DNA of 64,000 nucleotides, from positions 773,651 through 837,650 of the forward strand of contig QRDG01000533.1 in the NCBI GenBank assembly GCA_012064385.1, read 5' to 3'. The notes beneath the pieces were generated by a model, which saw nothing but the letters and a program-made list of their open reading frames with translations, was not told the origin of the DNA and did no database searches. Origin of the DNA: Puccinellia tenuiflora (Eukaryota; Streptophyta; Magnoliopsida; Poales; Poaceae). Positions 21,744 to 32,936 of this stretch are shown here, piece after piece (the first letter of the stretch is position 1; each line of letters begins with the position of its first letter). A program made the position numbers and the translations under genes.

Positions 21744-22653
21744 TGTCGGGGGGAAGCCCCCGAGTGGGGTCAATATGGTGAAATAAGCAAGGATTCGGAG
21801 TTGACCGAGTCAAGGGAAACCGACATACCATACCAGCTTACCCGGTGTCGACCGGGTCAAGGCTAACCCGACTTACCCCTATGTCGGATCATGCTTGATA
21901 TATGTCGGAATCCCCTTTGTTGTTCTTACATGCAGGAAAGGGCAAACCGAGTTATGAGCATAGGCATGCCTATACCGGGTGAAGGTTATCCCGGACGGTG
22001 GACCAAGCTCCTTGAGACACGGAGCGAGACAAGGGCGGCGGCGTGCCGCAAGTGGACGGCGTGCCAAGCCTCGGCCATGCCTCTGACGCGGGCGGCGCGG
22101 TGCAGAGGCGCTAGGCCTAGGCGTGGGTGTCCTGTCTGACACAGAGGGGACCGTGGCGACCAGCGTTGCACGACCTGGGCATGGCGCAGCGGCGCCCGTG
22201 TCGGGCGGCGACCAAGGGGTATGGCGACAGTAGCAATGTTTTACACTGTAACCCTGGGTTTCCCTATATAAGGGGTACCAGGGGCTCCTCTTACAGAGAG
22301 GCTTGGACGATCTTTGACTTCACGCGTAGACGCTAGCATTCCCTCCAGAGCCCTCTGAGAGCCAAGGAGTCACTCTGAGACTCGGTAGGAGCTGAGAGTG
22401 GGTAGTTTCTTCTACAGAGCTCAAGGAGCAAGCTTGTAACCAGTTGTGATCCACTTATATACATCAGACAGGCAGGAGTAGGGGTGTTATCTCCTCACGA
22501 GAGCCCCGAACCTGGGTAAAATCGAGTGTGTGTGTGTTTGTGTGTGTGTGTCTCTCTGTACGTCTTCACGTGCAAGCCCTCCCCGGTTGCCTCCAGCGTC
22601 CAATCGGCCCCACCTTAAGCCTATATGGCATCTGTCCGTGCACCACCACGACA
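21744..22653 (+). repeat. right-hand LTR of the G2 family
   Basis: Begins TGTCGGGGGGAAGCC after the purine tract CTTCGGGGACTAA and ends CCACGACA. The TATA box TATATAAG is at 22265-22272 and a GT-rich run lies near 22526-22550. The first ~200 and last ~400 bases match the left LTR well, but the middle (about 21980-22230) is different sequence. The base after the LTR starts CTAGT, not ATTAA as left of 6660, so the two LTRs do not bracket one intact insertion. Confidence 0.8.
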
Positions 22654-23560
22654 CTAGTGGGTAGCAAAAATCTACCAAAAAACTAGACAAGGTGTTTTGA
22701 CTCATGGGTCTAGATGCACTCATTATGAAAATGTATTTTTAAATGCATCTTAAATGTCAAAAAGAATTCAAACAAAAATTTCGGGTCTACAGCCAGACAT
22801 TCTATGTTCGTACAAAAATGTTTCGCCGAAAAAAGATATTTTTTGTGGGATGTGAAAAAAACAAAAGAACGTCTCGTACAAAGTCATTTTCGAACACCGA
22901 GATTTGTCTTTTTTACACAACCCATAAAAAATGTCATCTTTTCACGAAACTTTGCGTGTGAACATAAAATATAAGAATACACACCCTTTTTATTTTTTTG
23001 ACATTTTTAAATACAATTTTTTGGTAGTGGCATCATATGCTCGTACTACCCAAAACTGATTTCCACCCAAAAACCAGCCTTTTATTATTAAGTATATACA
23101 AGGTCATTATTTGTATAATACATATATTGATATGTCAGCCTAAAAAAGAACATAAACAACAGGAGAGGCGTTTTGGCTCCCGGGTGCATATGCATGCTTT
23201 ATTTAAAATGCGTTTTTAAACATATTTATAAATGTTAAAAGAATTGCAAAAAATATTCGCATATAGATATTAGTATACTATGCATTGTCGTTTTACGAAA
23301 AACCAAAATATTTTGTGGGCTAGGTAAAAAAAGACAAAATTTGGTGCTAAAATAAGGCTTCTTTGAGACATTTTTTTTATCTTTTTTACACATGCCACAT
23401 AAAATGTCGGGGTTTTTCACGAAACGACATTGGGAACACTTAGAATGTCAATATGTATCCGTGAAATTTTATTTCCAACTTTTTGAACATTTCAAAAACC
23501 TTTAAAACTGGTGCGTATGCACCCGAGGACCAAAGTGGATTTCACATAAACAATGGAGTA
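22654..23560. repeat. AT-rich degenerate repeat, two diverged copies
   Basis: Two stretches (about 22690-23030 and 23160-23535) share the order GTGTTTTGACTC / GCGTTTTGGCTC, GGGTNNANATGCA, TTTTTAAA, AAAGAATT, then TTTTACGAAA-like and CATTTTTAAA / CATTTCAAAA. They look like two diverged copies of one old transposon-derived sequence of a kind common in Triticeae. No open frame of note. Family not identified. Confidence 0.45.
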
Positions 23561-23960
23561 TATTTTATTTATGTAGCAAAATTCGAAAATAACATCATGC
23601 CGTGTAAGTATCCTATTCCCAATATTGCTACCAAGCTACAGCCCACATCAAGACGTGGCCATACCAGCAGCTTTCCTGACTACCCAATTTGGTTAGAAAA
23701 ATGTGAAAGCCCATGATGTGGAGGACTGTTACGGCCCATCCTTCACAGGTGCGTACAACTGCAGCAAGTAGCAATTTCTGAACAACAGAAAACTGGGGCA
23801 AATAGCACAGTCACGGGACAAAATATAGTACCACCTCGCGTACACGATGAGAAGCGACCTGGAACATGTCTATAAATAGAGGCTTGTTTGAGATAGATGA
23901 ATAGAGCCGAGCACCTGAGCGCAGTAGTGTTCGAACAAAAAATAATTGATGGTAGAAACT
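23561..23960. other. unassigned spacer
   Basis: AT-rich to mixed sequence with no defensible gene or repeat boundary. A TATAAATAGAGG near 23870 looks like a plant core promoter facing the GC-rich block to its right, but nothing confirms it. Confidence 0.3.
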
Positions 23961-25535
23961 GTGACGCGATGCGCGCTCCATAGGTTTTGCTTAGGAAAAC
24001 GCTTCCCTTCCCCGGGGATCGCACCTGTTTCATCCCCCGCCTCCGGCAATCGTCACGTGCCCCATCGCGGCCCACGTCCTCCCTCGTTCTTATCCTCTTC
24101 TCCTCGTTCAGTATCTCACAGGAGCGTTGACCTCTCCGACCACGCCTCCGCTCCCTTCTCTCTCTCGCCGGACGGCGCCCTGCAGCCCACCTCCTCGTCC
24201 TGATCTCCTCTCCACCGTCCCTCTCTCGGCTCCGCTCCCGTCTCCACCACCACGCTGCCCCACCTCCACCTCTGCCTCCCACTCCCCCTCCCGCACAGCC
24301 TCCTCCTCCTCCGCGCCGCCTCCCGCCACATGCGCCTCCTCCTCCCCGCGGCGGCGGCGGCAGGCTCCCTCCCCCTGCCGGCCCCGGACGCGCTCCTCCC
24401 GAACCAGGCAACGGACCTCGTTGCGGCCTCCCGGGACCCTTGGCGGTGGTGTCGTGCTGCTTCTCTCCCTGGCTTTTGCTCCTCGGCCGACACTGCTCCT
24501 CCGCCGACATCGACGCTTGCTACCAAGACGACCCGACGGTGCTGCCAGCGCACAGACGCGGTGCTACCATGGCGGCACGGAGGAATTTTTGCTACTGACG
24601 TTCTTCTGTTTTGCATCTTAGGAAGGAAGAATTTGCTACTTTTGAAGGAGATTTTTGCTACTCGTTCTTTCTGTTTTGCATCTTAGGAAGGAGGAATTTG
24701 CTACCTTTGAAGGAGATTTTTGCTACTATCGTTCTTCTCTTTTGCATCTTAGGAAGAAGGAATTTGCTACCTTTTTCTTCACATTTTTTCTTCATGTGCT
24801 GCAAATGTTTGGAAGCTTTGTAGCAAACAAACCCCCTTTTGATGCAAGTTCTTAGGTTTGTTGTAGCAAATTTCAATTTTTATATGATACAATTTATCTT
24901 CAAGAGGAGCAAATCCTTAATAGTTCTGTAGCAATCTCTTTCTCCTTCTGATGCAAATCCACATAAGGATTATAGAAGAAATTTGTAGGGCTTTCAATCT
25001 ATCCATGGCGACGGTGACGGTGGCGCCGGTGCGGTCGGAGTTGGGTGTGGGGGAATGTTGCTCCCAGGGAACAACGAGGTTGCTTCCGGGGTGGAGGCGT
25101 GATGCTTTTCAGGGGCACAGTGGTGTCGCTTCAAGGGGTGGGCACAACGGTGCCCTCATGACGAGGTTGTTCTACTAGCCTCCGGCGAGAGGCGCTTGCC
25201 AGCCAGGCCGTGAGAGCTATCGCAGAAGTACAGGCGATGGTCGGCGAGATCCCGTCGGATCTTCGCGTGACTGCCGGCGGATGGTGGTGCGGTGGTGCTT
25301 CAAGGAGCTGGGCGGCGGTGCTGCAGGCAGTCGGAGCTAACTCGCTAGCGTTTGTGCGAGGAGGAGGCCGAGGGAGGCAGTTGTGAAAAAACGGACGGAG
25401 ACGGTGGTGAGGTGCTCACGGGGAAGAGGGAAGAAGACGAGGAGAGAGAGGATACGGGCTTGTGACTGCAGGGTAACGGACACGTGTCGTCCTCTGGACC
25501 CGGGGGATTTTTGCCCCAAATCCCCCGGGGGACGC
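23961..25535. mobile_element. possible Mutator-like (MULE) element, GC-rich
   Basis: The block begins near AAACGCTTCCCTTCCCCGGG and ends with a stretch whose reverse complement starts GAGCGTCCCCCGGGGGAT, so the ends are weakly inverted. The left half is very GC-rich with many spurious long frames on both strands. The right half on the minus strand resembles a transcribed leader. No transposase is visible, and I could not define a 9-bp target duplication. An alternative is a decayed pseudogene captured by a transposon. Confidence 0.3.
24600..24775 (+). repeat. three 65-bp tandem repeats
   Basis: TTGCATCTTAGGAAG recurs at 24611, 24676 and 24742, each followed by AATTTGCTAC and, in the first two, TTTTGAAGGAG or CTTTGAAGGAG and ATTTTTGCTACT. 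Periods are 65 and 66. The units differ by a few bases. No coding role is supported. Confidence 0.8.
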
Positions 25536-27761
25536 TCAACACCTCCCTTTTGCTTACCTACCCCATGGCCATGGGTATGGTCGCGGCCCAGATCGACTCA
25601 ATTGCCAGCTTTATCGACTGATGGAGAAAATTGCAGCAAACATCACACTCACAAAATTTTGGTTAATTACTTACGTCTAATCCAAATGAACTGTTTTGTG
25701 GTGTATTACTTGTTATAATATTGGGAGGACAAGTAGTGAGCCAAGATTGGATGAGCTTATACGTCCAAAACATACGTTTTTCAATCACTTTGCTAAGTGT
25801 TTTGTGCGAAGTCTCACCAAACTAGGAATAAAACTGTCAGGATCAATTTTTCGTGTAGGAAACGAGAAAAATAAAACAAGGCAAGATTATGAGGAACTCG
25901 CGTCATCTCGTCCCCCTCCGTGCACACATAGGCTGATTATGAGGAAATGTCCGATTCAGGCGTACCCAACGAGTCAGGTTGCGGGTGCTTTAAGCGTCGT
26001 ACAAGGCTGGTTTAGATCGATAGCCGAGTAACCAAATGACCAAGAATTATATAGGGACGCGGGTAATAAGGGCATTTTCAATGGTTGATAAGGCAATTTT
26101 CTTTTAAACATGCCACATAATCAAGACATGACAATGAAAACATGATGTATATTAGGTTATTATTTAGTCTTATATCAGATATCGTTTCTCTCTCCTCCTA
26201 TACTCCGTAATCGTTCAATGCGATATTGCTCAGATAAAACAACAATTGTACAACCCTAAACGTGCCGGTAGCTTTTGTACCAAGGTCGTTGGCAATTACC
26301 TTCCAGCAGCATATCTTGGTCGATGTCACCGCCGAACGTCACACATGGACCTATATATGCATATGCAGACGCTGACACGCACTCATGATTCATTGGATTC
26401 TTCCAGCGGATGCAGATCGGGGCCCGGAACAAACCAACCAACCAAACGTTGCTGGAAACACGGGTCCTTGTGCCAGGAAATGTCTGCATCGATCATCGAT
26501 GCTTTCCGTTGGAATAACCGATCGATGGTACACTTGAATGGGGCAGCAGGAACACGGCCTCCGCCTGCCGGGACGTATATTTGCACGCGTTATTAGTGCA
26601 GCTCGATGTCGTAGATGCCTTTACACGGTACTACTCCTATATATTACGATATGAAATTAAGGAGCTGCAGGACAAGTAGAGTTGGGATTAACGAATTGCG
26701 TGGCTCAAGATTCCTGAAAGTGTGAGCTCCATGCATAGATCAATCAATTCATGTACTGACTCTAAGCCAAGCTGCCCTCTCTTTCCAACTAAAGATAATG
26801 GGTCTTATAATATTTGAACCACAAAAGGTGATTGATGCTTAAAATAACAGCACAATTAACTCTCTTTTATGCGCAACAGCGAAGTACCAGTAGTAACAAA
26901 TCATAAACCGTGTAAGTAAGCTCAGTTACAATTGGATCAGAAGCCACCACGCATTTGCTGGCCATGCGGAGTTACTACTGCCTCACTGCGCTGCAGTACT
27001 TGCAGCGAGGCAGGTGGTAATTAAACCAATGAACTGGATCGATTTCGCAGTGACCTGAACAGGAGATTGGTCGATCGATGGATGGATCGGCCAGTAGATG
27101 GATCGATCAATGCAGGAAATAAACGCCGCTGCAAACCCTGGCGATTTCGCAGGGTTTTTGATCGTATGGGGCACGTGAATCCTTGGCGTCGTCGGCACCC
27201 AACTCACTCACCACACGTACTTCTCGGGACCATGCCTTCTCCCCACCCTAGCTAGTCTGGATTCCTCATGAAGAACCCTAGCTAGGCGCCAAGTCTCTCG
27301 TCCACCATCTCTCTCTCCCCCATCATGGGAGAAAGGAAGAGAAGGGAAAAGGTGGAGGAGATATACAACACTGTAGCGGCGGCGATAAAGATCGATCGTC
27401 GATGACATTACGGTACGCTGCGTGCATGCGCTTTTCTGGGGCTGTCATTCTGTCATGTGCGATGAATCAATCATGGCGAGACGATAGATAGATACGTGGA
27501 ATGTGCACTGTTAATCCGGCCGGAGGAATATGTATTCATGGTCGTGTCAATGTAAACCACTGCTTGTTGGCCTAGCCGGTACTGGATCTTTACCGACTCC
27601 GGCCGGCCACCGTCCTCTCCTTGCTACAGTTTGATGGGAAGTAAAGGTTTTCAACAGTCGATCGTGGCGTCGCTTTTGCTCCGGTCGCATCGCTGCCGGC
27701 CTCCTTGTTTCATCCTTGTATGTGCCAAGCCGGCTACACCGAAATTATGGGTGGAAGCTAA
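25536..27761. other. 2.2 kb unassigned DNA, possibly low-copy
   Basis: No open frame, LTR, TIR pair or tandem array that I can defend. GATCGATC-rich motifs occur near 27060-27115. This is among the few stretches that could be non-repetitive host sequence, but I cannot tell from the sequence alone. A GGGCATTTTCAATGG near 26072 resembles one end of a small DNA transposon without a partner. Confidence 0.35.
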
Positions 27762-27797
27762 GAGCATCTTCACTGCTACCTCCAAAGTAGTCCCTAA

Positions 27798-28692
27798 GGC
27801 CATCTCCAACGCGCCAACCCAAACGGACCTGTTTTTTTTTCCGTTTTTCCTTCGTTTGGGTCGCGAAACGGACACGCATCCGGCTGTGTCCGGCCGTTTT
27901 TTGCCAGTGCACCCAACGCGATAACCAAATCCGAACGGACAGCTCGTCGTCGCCGCCGTCCCCGTCCCCGCGCAGCTCGCCGTCGTCGCCTCGCGCCGCC
28001 CGCTCACGCGCGCTGCTACTTGCTGTTGCTGCTTCTTGCTGCAGCCGCTGCTGCTCGTGCGTCGCGCCGCCACTTCTCGCGCTTCCACCATCGCTCGCGA
28101 CCGCGAAATCGACGAGGAAATTAACGCACGCGGCCGTGAGCATCCGCTGCCGCTGCGCCTGCTGCTCGTCCCGCGCCGCCGCAAGCTCGACCCGCTCTCG
28201 CGCATGCCGCCGCTGCTGCTCGTCCCCGCCGTTCCCGCGCGCCGCCGCCGCTGCTCGATGCCGCCGCTGCTACTCGTCCCCGCGGCGCCGCCGCCGCCGC
28301 TGCTCATCCCCGCCGTCCCCGCGAGCTCGACCCGCACAGCGCCACCGCTGCTCATCCCCGCCGTCCCCGCGCGCCGCCGCCGCCGCTCGCCTCGCCTGTC
28401 ACCGGTGCTAGTTGAGAACGAAGGAGAGAGAGAGGATAGCATGTGCGGTAGGTGGGGAGAGACTGGCATGTGGGGTTGGAGTGGACTAGACGGAGCAACG
28501 CGGAGCAAAACGGAGCTCCGCGCGCGTCCGTCCCGACGCAAATCCGCCCCAGATTTGGGGCAGATATGGGTCAAAACGGACGAAAAAACGGACGTCGGTC
28601 CGTTTGCGTCGGCGCGTTGGGCCCTGGTTTCGACCCATCCGGAGCGAAACGGACCGTTTCGGACGAAATGGGTCGGCGCGTTGGAGATGGCC
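27798..28692. mobile_element. Harbinger-like element A
   Basis: The terminal inverted repeat begins GGCCATCTCCAACGCGCC, perfect for 18 bases at both ends, with TAA on both sides (27795-27797 and 28693-28695). Length is 895 bp. The interior is very GC-rich, with short direct repeats of the type CTGCTCRTCCCCGCCGTCCCC (about 28130-28400). Long frames there are low-complexity Arg/Pro/Ala products, and I do not accept them as genes. No transposase, so it is non-autonomous. Confidence 0.85.
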
Positions 28693-29037
28693 TAAGAACA
28701 TCTTCAGTCGAGTCGTCCCCAAAGCCCCCCATAGCCCTATGTGGCGCCAAATCTACGCGCCGCCCCCTCGTCGCCCTCGGTCATGGGCCACGCCTGTCAT
28801 ACGCACATTAAGTTTGAACGGCGCGGTCGTCGCACAAACTACGACGCCGCAGTGAGCCGTCCCCTCGACCACGCGGCGAGCATGCTTTTACCCACGCGGC
28901 GGCGTTAATGCTCCCTCCGCCGCTGTTAAAAACCGCCTCCTCTCCCTCTCGCCGCGCACACACACACACACCGCTCTCCTCTCGCCGCGCACACACACCG
29001 CTCTCTTCTCGCCGCGCACACACCTCTCCCTCTCGAC

Positions 29038-29372
29038 ATGGGCTTCGACCTCCGTAACCACCCAGCGGCTTCAGCCCGCGCAACCTGCTCAAGCGCGAGG
29101 CCGACGCCCTCTTCCGGTGCGGGTACCCGTGCCCGCCGGACATGCGCGCCGGCCACAAGTTCGCCATCGGTGTCGCCGGCGTGTCGATGCCTGACGCGCC
29201 GCGCCCTCGGGAGAACGAGTGGAACGCCGCCGTCATGCACCACTACTGGCACGAGCTCACCGCCGAGCAGCGCCAGCAGCCGGAGTGGGCGCCGTCGAAC
29301 ACCGACCGCTACGAGGCGGAGTTCCGACGCATCCACCACGAGTGCATGAACTTCTGGGACGGCGAAGGGCCG
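29038..29372 (+). pseudogene. 5' half of a broken ORF of unknown function in element B
   Basis: The frame starts MGFDLRNH, then needs a one-base shift near 29064 to continue as RNLLKREADALFRCGYPCPP-like sequence and on to HHECMNFWDGEGP, where G3 interrupts it at 29372. The product is rich in charged and aromatic residues (YWHELTAEQRQQPEW, RYEAEFRRIHHEC). I know similar proteins only as uncharacterised grass proteins and do not assign a function. The continuation is at 46703-47395. Confidence 0.6.
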
Positions 29373-29703
29373 TGATGCATGTAAAATGCATACATGAACT
29401 TTGCATTATAATACTCATATTTGCATCATATAAGGGTTATATCATTGTTTTATAAGGATTTTGGGAAGATTTCACAGTTTTCCTATTTTTCTGGAATTAA
29501 CCCTGCACTGGCAGAAAACCCTATTTTCTATATTTTGATGTTTCAGGGACCCAAACGACGTCCAAATGACCTAATATTTTGCGGGGATCATTTTTTGGAA
29601 GGAACAAAGCGTAGGAGCGAAGGAAGCGAACAAACGGAGACCCGAGGGCAAAAAGAGGTGGGCCCAGGCGGCCAGATTCCTTGGCCGCGTGGGACCCCCC
29701 ATC

Positions 29704-31479
29704 TGATGACGGGATTGATGAGAGTGTTCTTCTCCCTCAACAACGCCAACAAATACTCTTGATACCCTAAAAGGAAAATAATATATAAGGGATAGGTTGA
29801 GCCTCCAAGTGCAGAGTATGTAGGAGTGGAAGTCTTTTTCCCCAAGAAGGTGACTCGAGGGTTTAATATCGAACTCTTGGGGAATCAGTAGTGTGGATTT
29901 TATCTCCTTGTCCTTCTCTAGATTTCCTGCAAACAAAGTAGATTGCTTTGTGCCCTCAACCTCACCAAGTGGTTGTCAAGCACAAGGTGTGAGAATGATA
30001 CTAAGATAATAATGGATGCAAAACAGTAAATAAAAATGCAATGGTGGTAAATCAATATGCAAGGATGATAGTAATGATGATGGATAATATTTTTGAGGTT
30101 TTTATATGTGAATGCAAGAAGTAAAAGTGTTTTTGTATTTTCTGATTTTAAAATGTCTGAATGTAAAAGATGCTTAAAAATGGTTGGAAAGGTGTTTCTT
30201 ATGATTAAAAATGGACCGGGGTTCATGGTTTCACACATGCACTCTCTCTTTAATATAGTGTGGCAAATAAGTAGAAATAGGATTAACATATGAGATTGCA
30301 AACAAGTTTAATGACATGTTACTAATTATATGGGAATCACGTACTAACATAGAGACCTTTTGATTATTAGTCTCACTTATACTCCACCAAGATGTGAACT
30401 AAATCATACACCTTAGTAATTAAGATGACTCAGAGTATAGCTTTAAGATTAATGACATGAAGTGAAAATAAACACATGATGGATCTAGTCTTAGGTTGAG
30501 GCTAGTCACTCCTCATACCTTGCAACATGGTATTTTGGTTTATCCCTAGTGAGGTAACAAAGTAAGGTAAACACCCAATGGACCATGATATTAAGTTGTC
30601 AGCTTATCACTTCACCACCCCCGTTACTCCAACTAATGCACACGTTCCCCCACACACGCTCTCATAAACATGCTCGATCAAAACAAGGATATAAGAACGG
30701 GTACATAATATGCATCTACTTTCATAACTGAAATAAACATTGCAATCTCAACATATATTAACTCATAGAAAGATCCACCACAATGGTAATACAACGGTGA
30801 CCGTAATCATGTTCAGCAGCTCATACGGTGCTAATTAGTGAAGCTCAAGAGAGAGAGTTACATATGCTACTACCACAAACCCATAGTCCAGAGGTGGACT
30901 ACTCCCTCTTCATCATGGAGACGGTGGAGATGTCGATGGAGAAGAAGGAGACCTCTCCGGCTGGGCTCCGCCGGAGTTTTCCTCCTCCAATCTACAACCT
31001 CCTGGTCTTTGTTTCTTGTTTCTCTCGTGTGGCGGCTCTCTCCTCGAAGAACGTCGGGGGGCTCTTTATATAGGCATTTTTAGGTCACGAGGATGCTTCA
31101 GGGCGAAGGATCGACGCAAACGGGGCCACGAGGGATGAAATAGGTGGGCCCACGCGGCCTGGTACTGTAGCCGCGTGGGGCACCCCCTTTTGCCCCTCCG
31201 GCCTCCGTTCGCCTGCTTCTTTCGCTCCTAGGTCTTCCTCCTTCCAAAATAATGATCCCCGTAAATTTATAGCTCATTATGACATTGTTAAGGCCCTGAA
31301 ACAAATAAGGAAAGAAATAGGGGTTTTCTGCCTGCGCAGGATTAATTCCATAAAAAGGGAAATCATCATTAATTACCAAAAATCATTAAATAACAGTAAT
31401 ATACCCCTTATATGATGCAAATATGAATGGAAAACAAGTGTTATAGTGCAAAGTTCATGTATGCATTTTACATGCATCA
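29704..31479 (-). repeat. antisense solo LTR of a G3-related family
   Basis: On the minus strand it starts TGATGCATGTAAAATGC at 31479 and ends CCCGTCATCA at 29704. A perfect CCATC duplication flanks it (29699-29703 and 31480-31484). The first ~700 bases resemble the G3 LTR, including a promoter TATATAAAG on the minus strand (about 31066-31074). The other end differs: it contains GGGTATCAAGAG and then TGGCGTTGTTGAGGG, which resembles the end of the G3 LTR followed by its primer site. No interior remains. Confidence 0.8.
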
Positions 31480-31550
31480 CCATCTTGGGCCTCGTGGCTC
31501 CGATGCCGTCCGTTTTCGTCTCCGTGGCTTCGTCTTGACCTAGAACCGAC

Positions 31551-31557
31551 TATAAAA
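31551..31557 (+). promoter_or_regulatory. TATA box, G3 5' LTR
   Basis: TATAAAA in ACCGACTATAAAAATAG. The identical context is at 37133-37139 in the 3' LTR. Confidence 0.55.
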
Positions 31558-32708
31558 ATAGTCCCCCGACGGCTTTCGCGAGGAGGCGGCGAAGAAACAC
31601 AAAACCAAGAAAAAGGAGACAGAAGGCTGCCGCCGAAGAAGATCGGAGGGGGGAAACGCCGCCGGAATCACCTCCGGAAGGCTCCTCCATCCCCCCTCCG
31701 GAGTCTCCATCAACACCACCGTCAAGACCAGCACCATCTCCATCACCATCTTCGTGATCCACTTCATCCCCCTCATAGTTTGAGATAGTTCGAACCCTAG
31801 CTATTGTCTAAGTACTATTCTACATGTTTGTGAATTGCTACTTGTCATTGTTTTGTGGGGAGATTATATTTTCAGATTGTGTTGTATCACTTATACCATT
31901 GAATCATATCATGCCTTCGCGTTGTGAGTAGTTCTCTCATGTTCCTGGGGGCATAGGATGGATTGGCAATAATTTTCACTTAACTTGCGTTGAGTATTTG
32001 GTCAAGTTTTTATCTTTTATGATTGTCTTGATGTACAATGTATGAAGTGCACCATATATTGAGTAATGCATGAAGGTGCTATCACACTAGTGTGATGGAA
32101 TGGGTAGGACCTAGGAGGACACGTAAACCTTGGTCTAATACATGAAGTTACATTAGGAGGGGATTTATATCGAGGACCTTAGAGTGTAATGCTATGGTGG
32201 GACTTTATGTCTTAATAATTCTTGTACAGTCATTTACTTGGCCACATGATCCATCATAAGGGGTTTAGTTTATTTACTTAACTACACCTAATTATGGCTC
32301 CGTCCAAAGAAGATTAAAACTTGACAAAATGTTTACCTTGTTGTTCTAGAAATATTTATGCCATGAAATCCATGTAGCCCTTGGGAACGTTTTCCACCTA
32401 TAAGAAACACACCACTCAAGCTTGTCCTCTTGCTGCATAGAGGATTGGGCTTTCTCTCTTTGAGAGCTTTCACTTGTCATATTTTATTTTCAGCTTTTTA
32501 CTTTATTGCAAACTCTACACCAAAAACCCAAAAATACTTGCATCATTTAATCATTTTAGTTTGTCTAGTGCATAGATAATAAGAGAAGTGACACTCTTAT
32601 TTGAGAGGATAAATACTTATACCTTCTACTCCTCGTGGGATCGATACTAATACTTGCACATCGAAGATTTCAACGATCCCCTATACTTGTGGGTATCAAG
32701 ACATTTTC

Positions 32709-32726
32709 TGGCGCCGTTGCCGGGGA
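32709..32726 (+). other. primer-binding site, tRNA-Asp type (G3)
   Basis: TGGCGCCGTTGCCGGGGA, ten bases after the LTR end, is complementary to the 3' end of plant tRNA-Asp as I remember it. This primer is typical of Athila-type gypsy elements. Confidence 0.85.
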
Positions 32727-32936
32727 GTGTAGCGCTTAAGTTTTTATTCTTTTTTGCACTAGATATTTATTTTCAGTTCTACATTTCTTTTTGTTTGTTT
32801 TACATCTTGCAATCATCTAAGCTTGGGGAGGTTTTCCTCTTTAACTTGTTTGGTTGTGAGTTTTTCTTATATTTACTTTCAGCTTTGTATTTAGTTTAGT
32901 TTTATTTTCAGTTTTATATATCAAAACACAAAAAAG

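Larger units (their letters stand above)
29373..32698 (+). repeat. 5' LTR of G3, containing an antisense LTR
   Basis: Aligns with the 3' LTR on both sides of the insertion at 29704-31479, with the five bases CCATC repeated at the junctions. TATAAAA at 31551-31557 is the promoter candidate and is preceded by a GC-rich region. Differences from the 3' LTR are scattered over the whole length, more than between the Copia LTRs below, so G3 is older than the Copia insertion. Confidence 0.85.

Noticed and set aside
6660..22653. One intact 16-kb G2 retrotransposon
   Set aside because: No target duplication, LTRs of different subfamilies, an inverted LTR and foreign blocks inside the right half.
24116..24621. 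Protein-coding genes from long GC-rich frames on both strands
   Set aside because: Frames on opposite strands are equally long and of low-complexity Arg/Pro/Ala/Ser composition, as expected from GC-rich DNA. No domain or splice pattern supports them.
27651..28695. 219- and 307-residue proteins in Harbinger-like element A
   Set aside because: They are translations of GC-rich short repeats, run across element borders, and exist on both strands.
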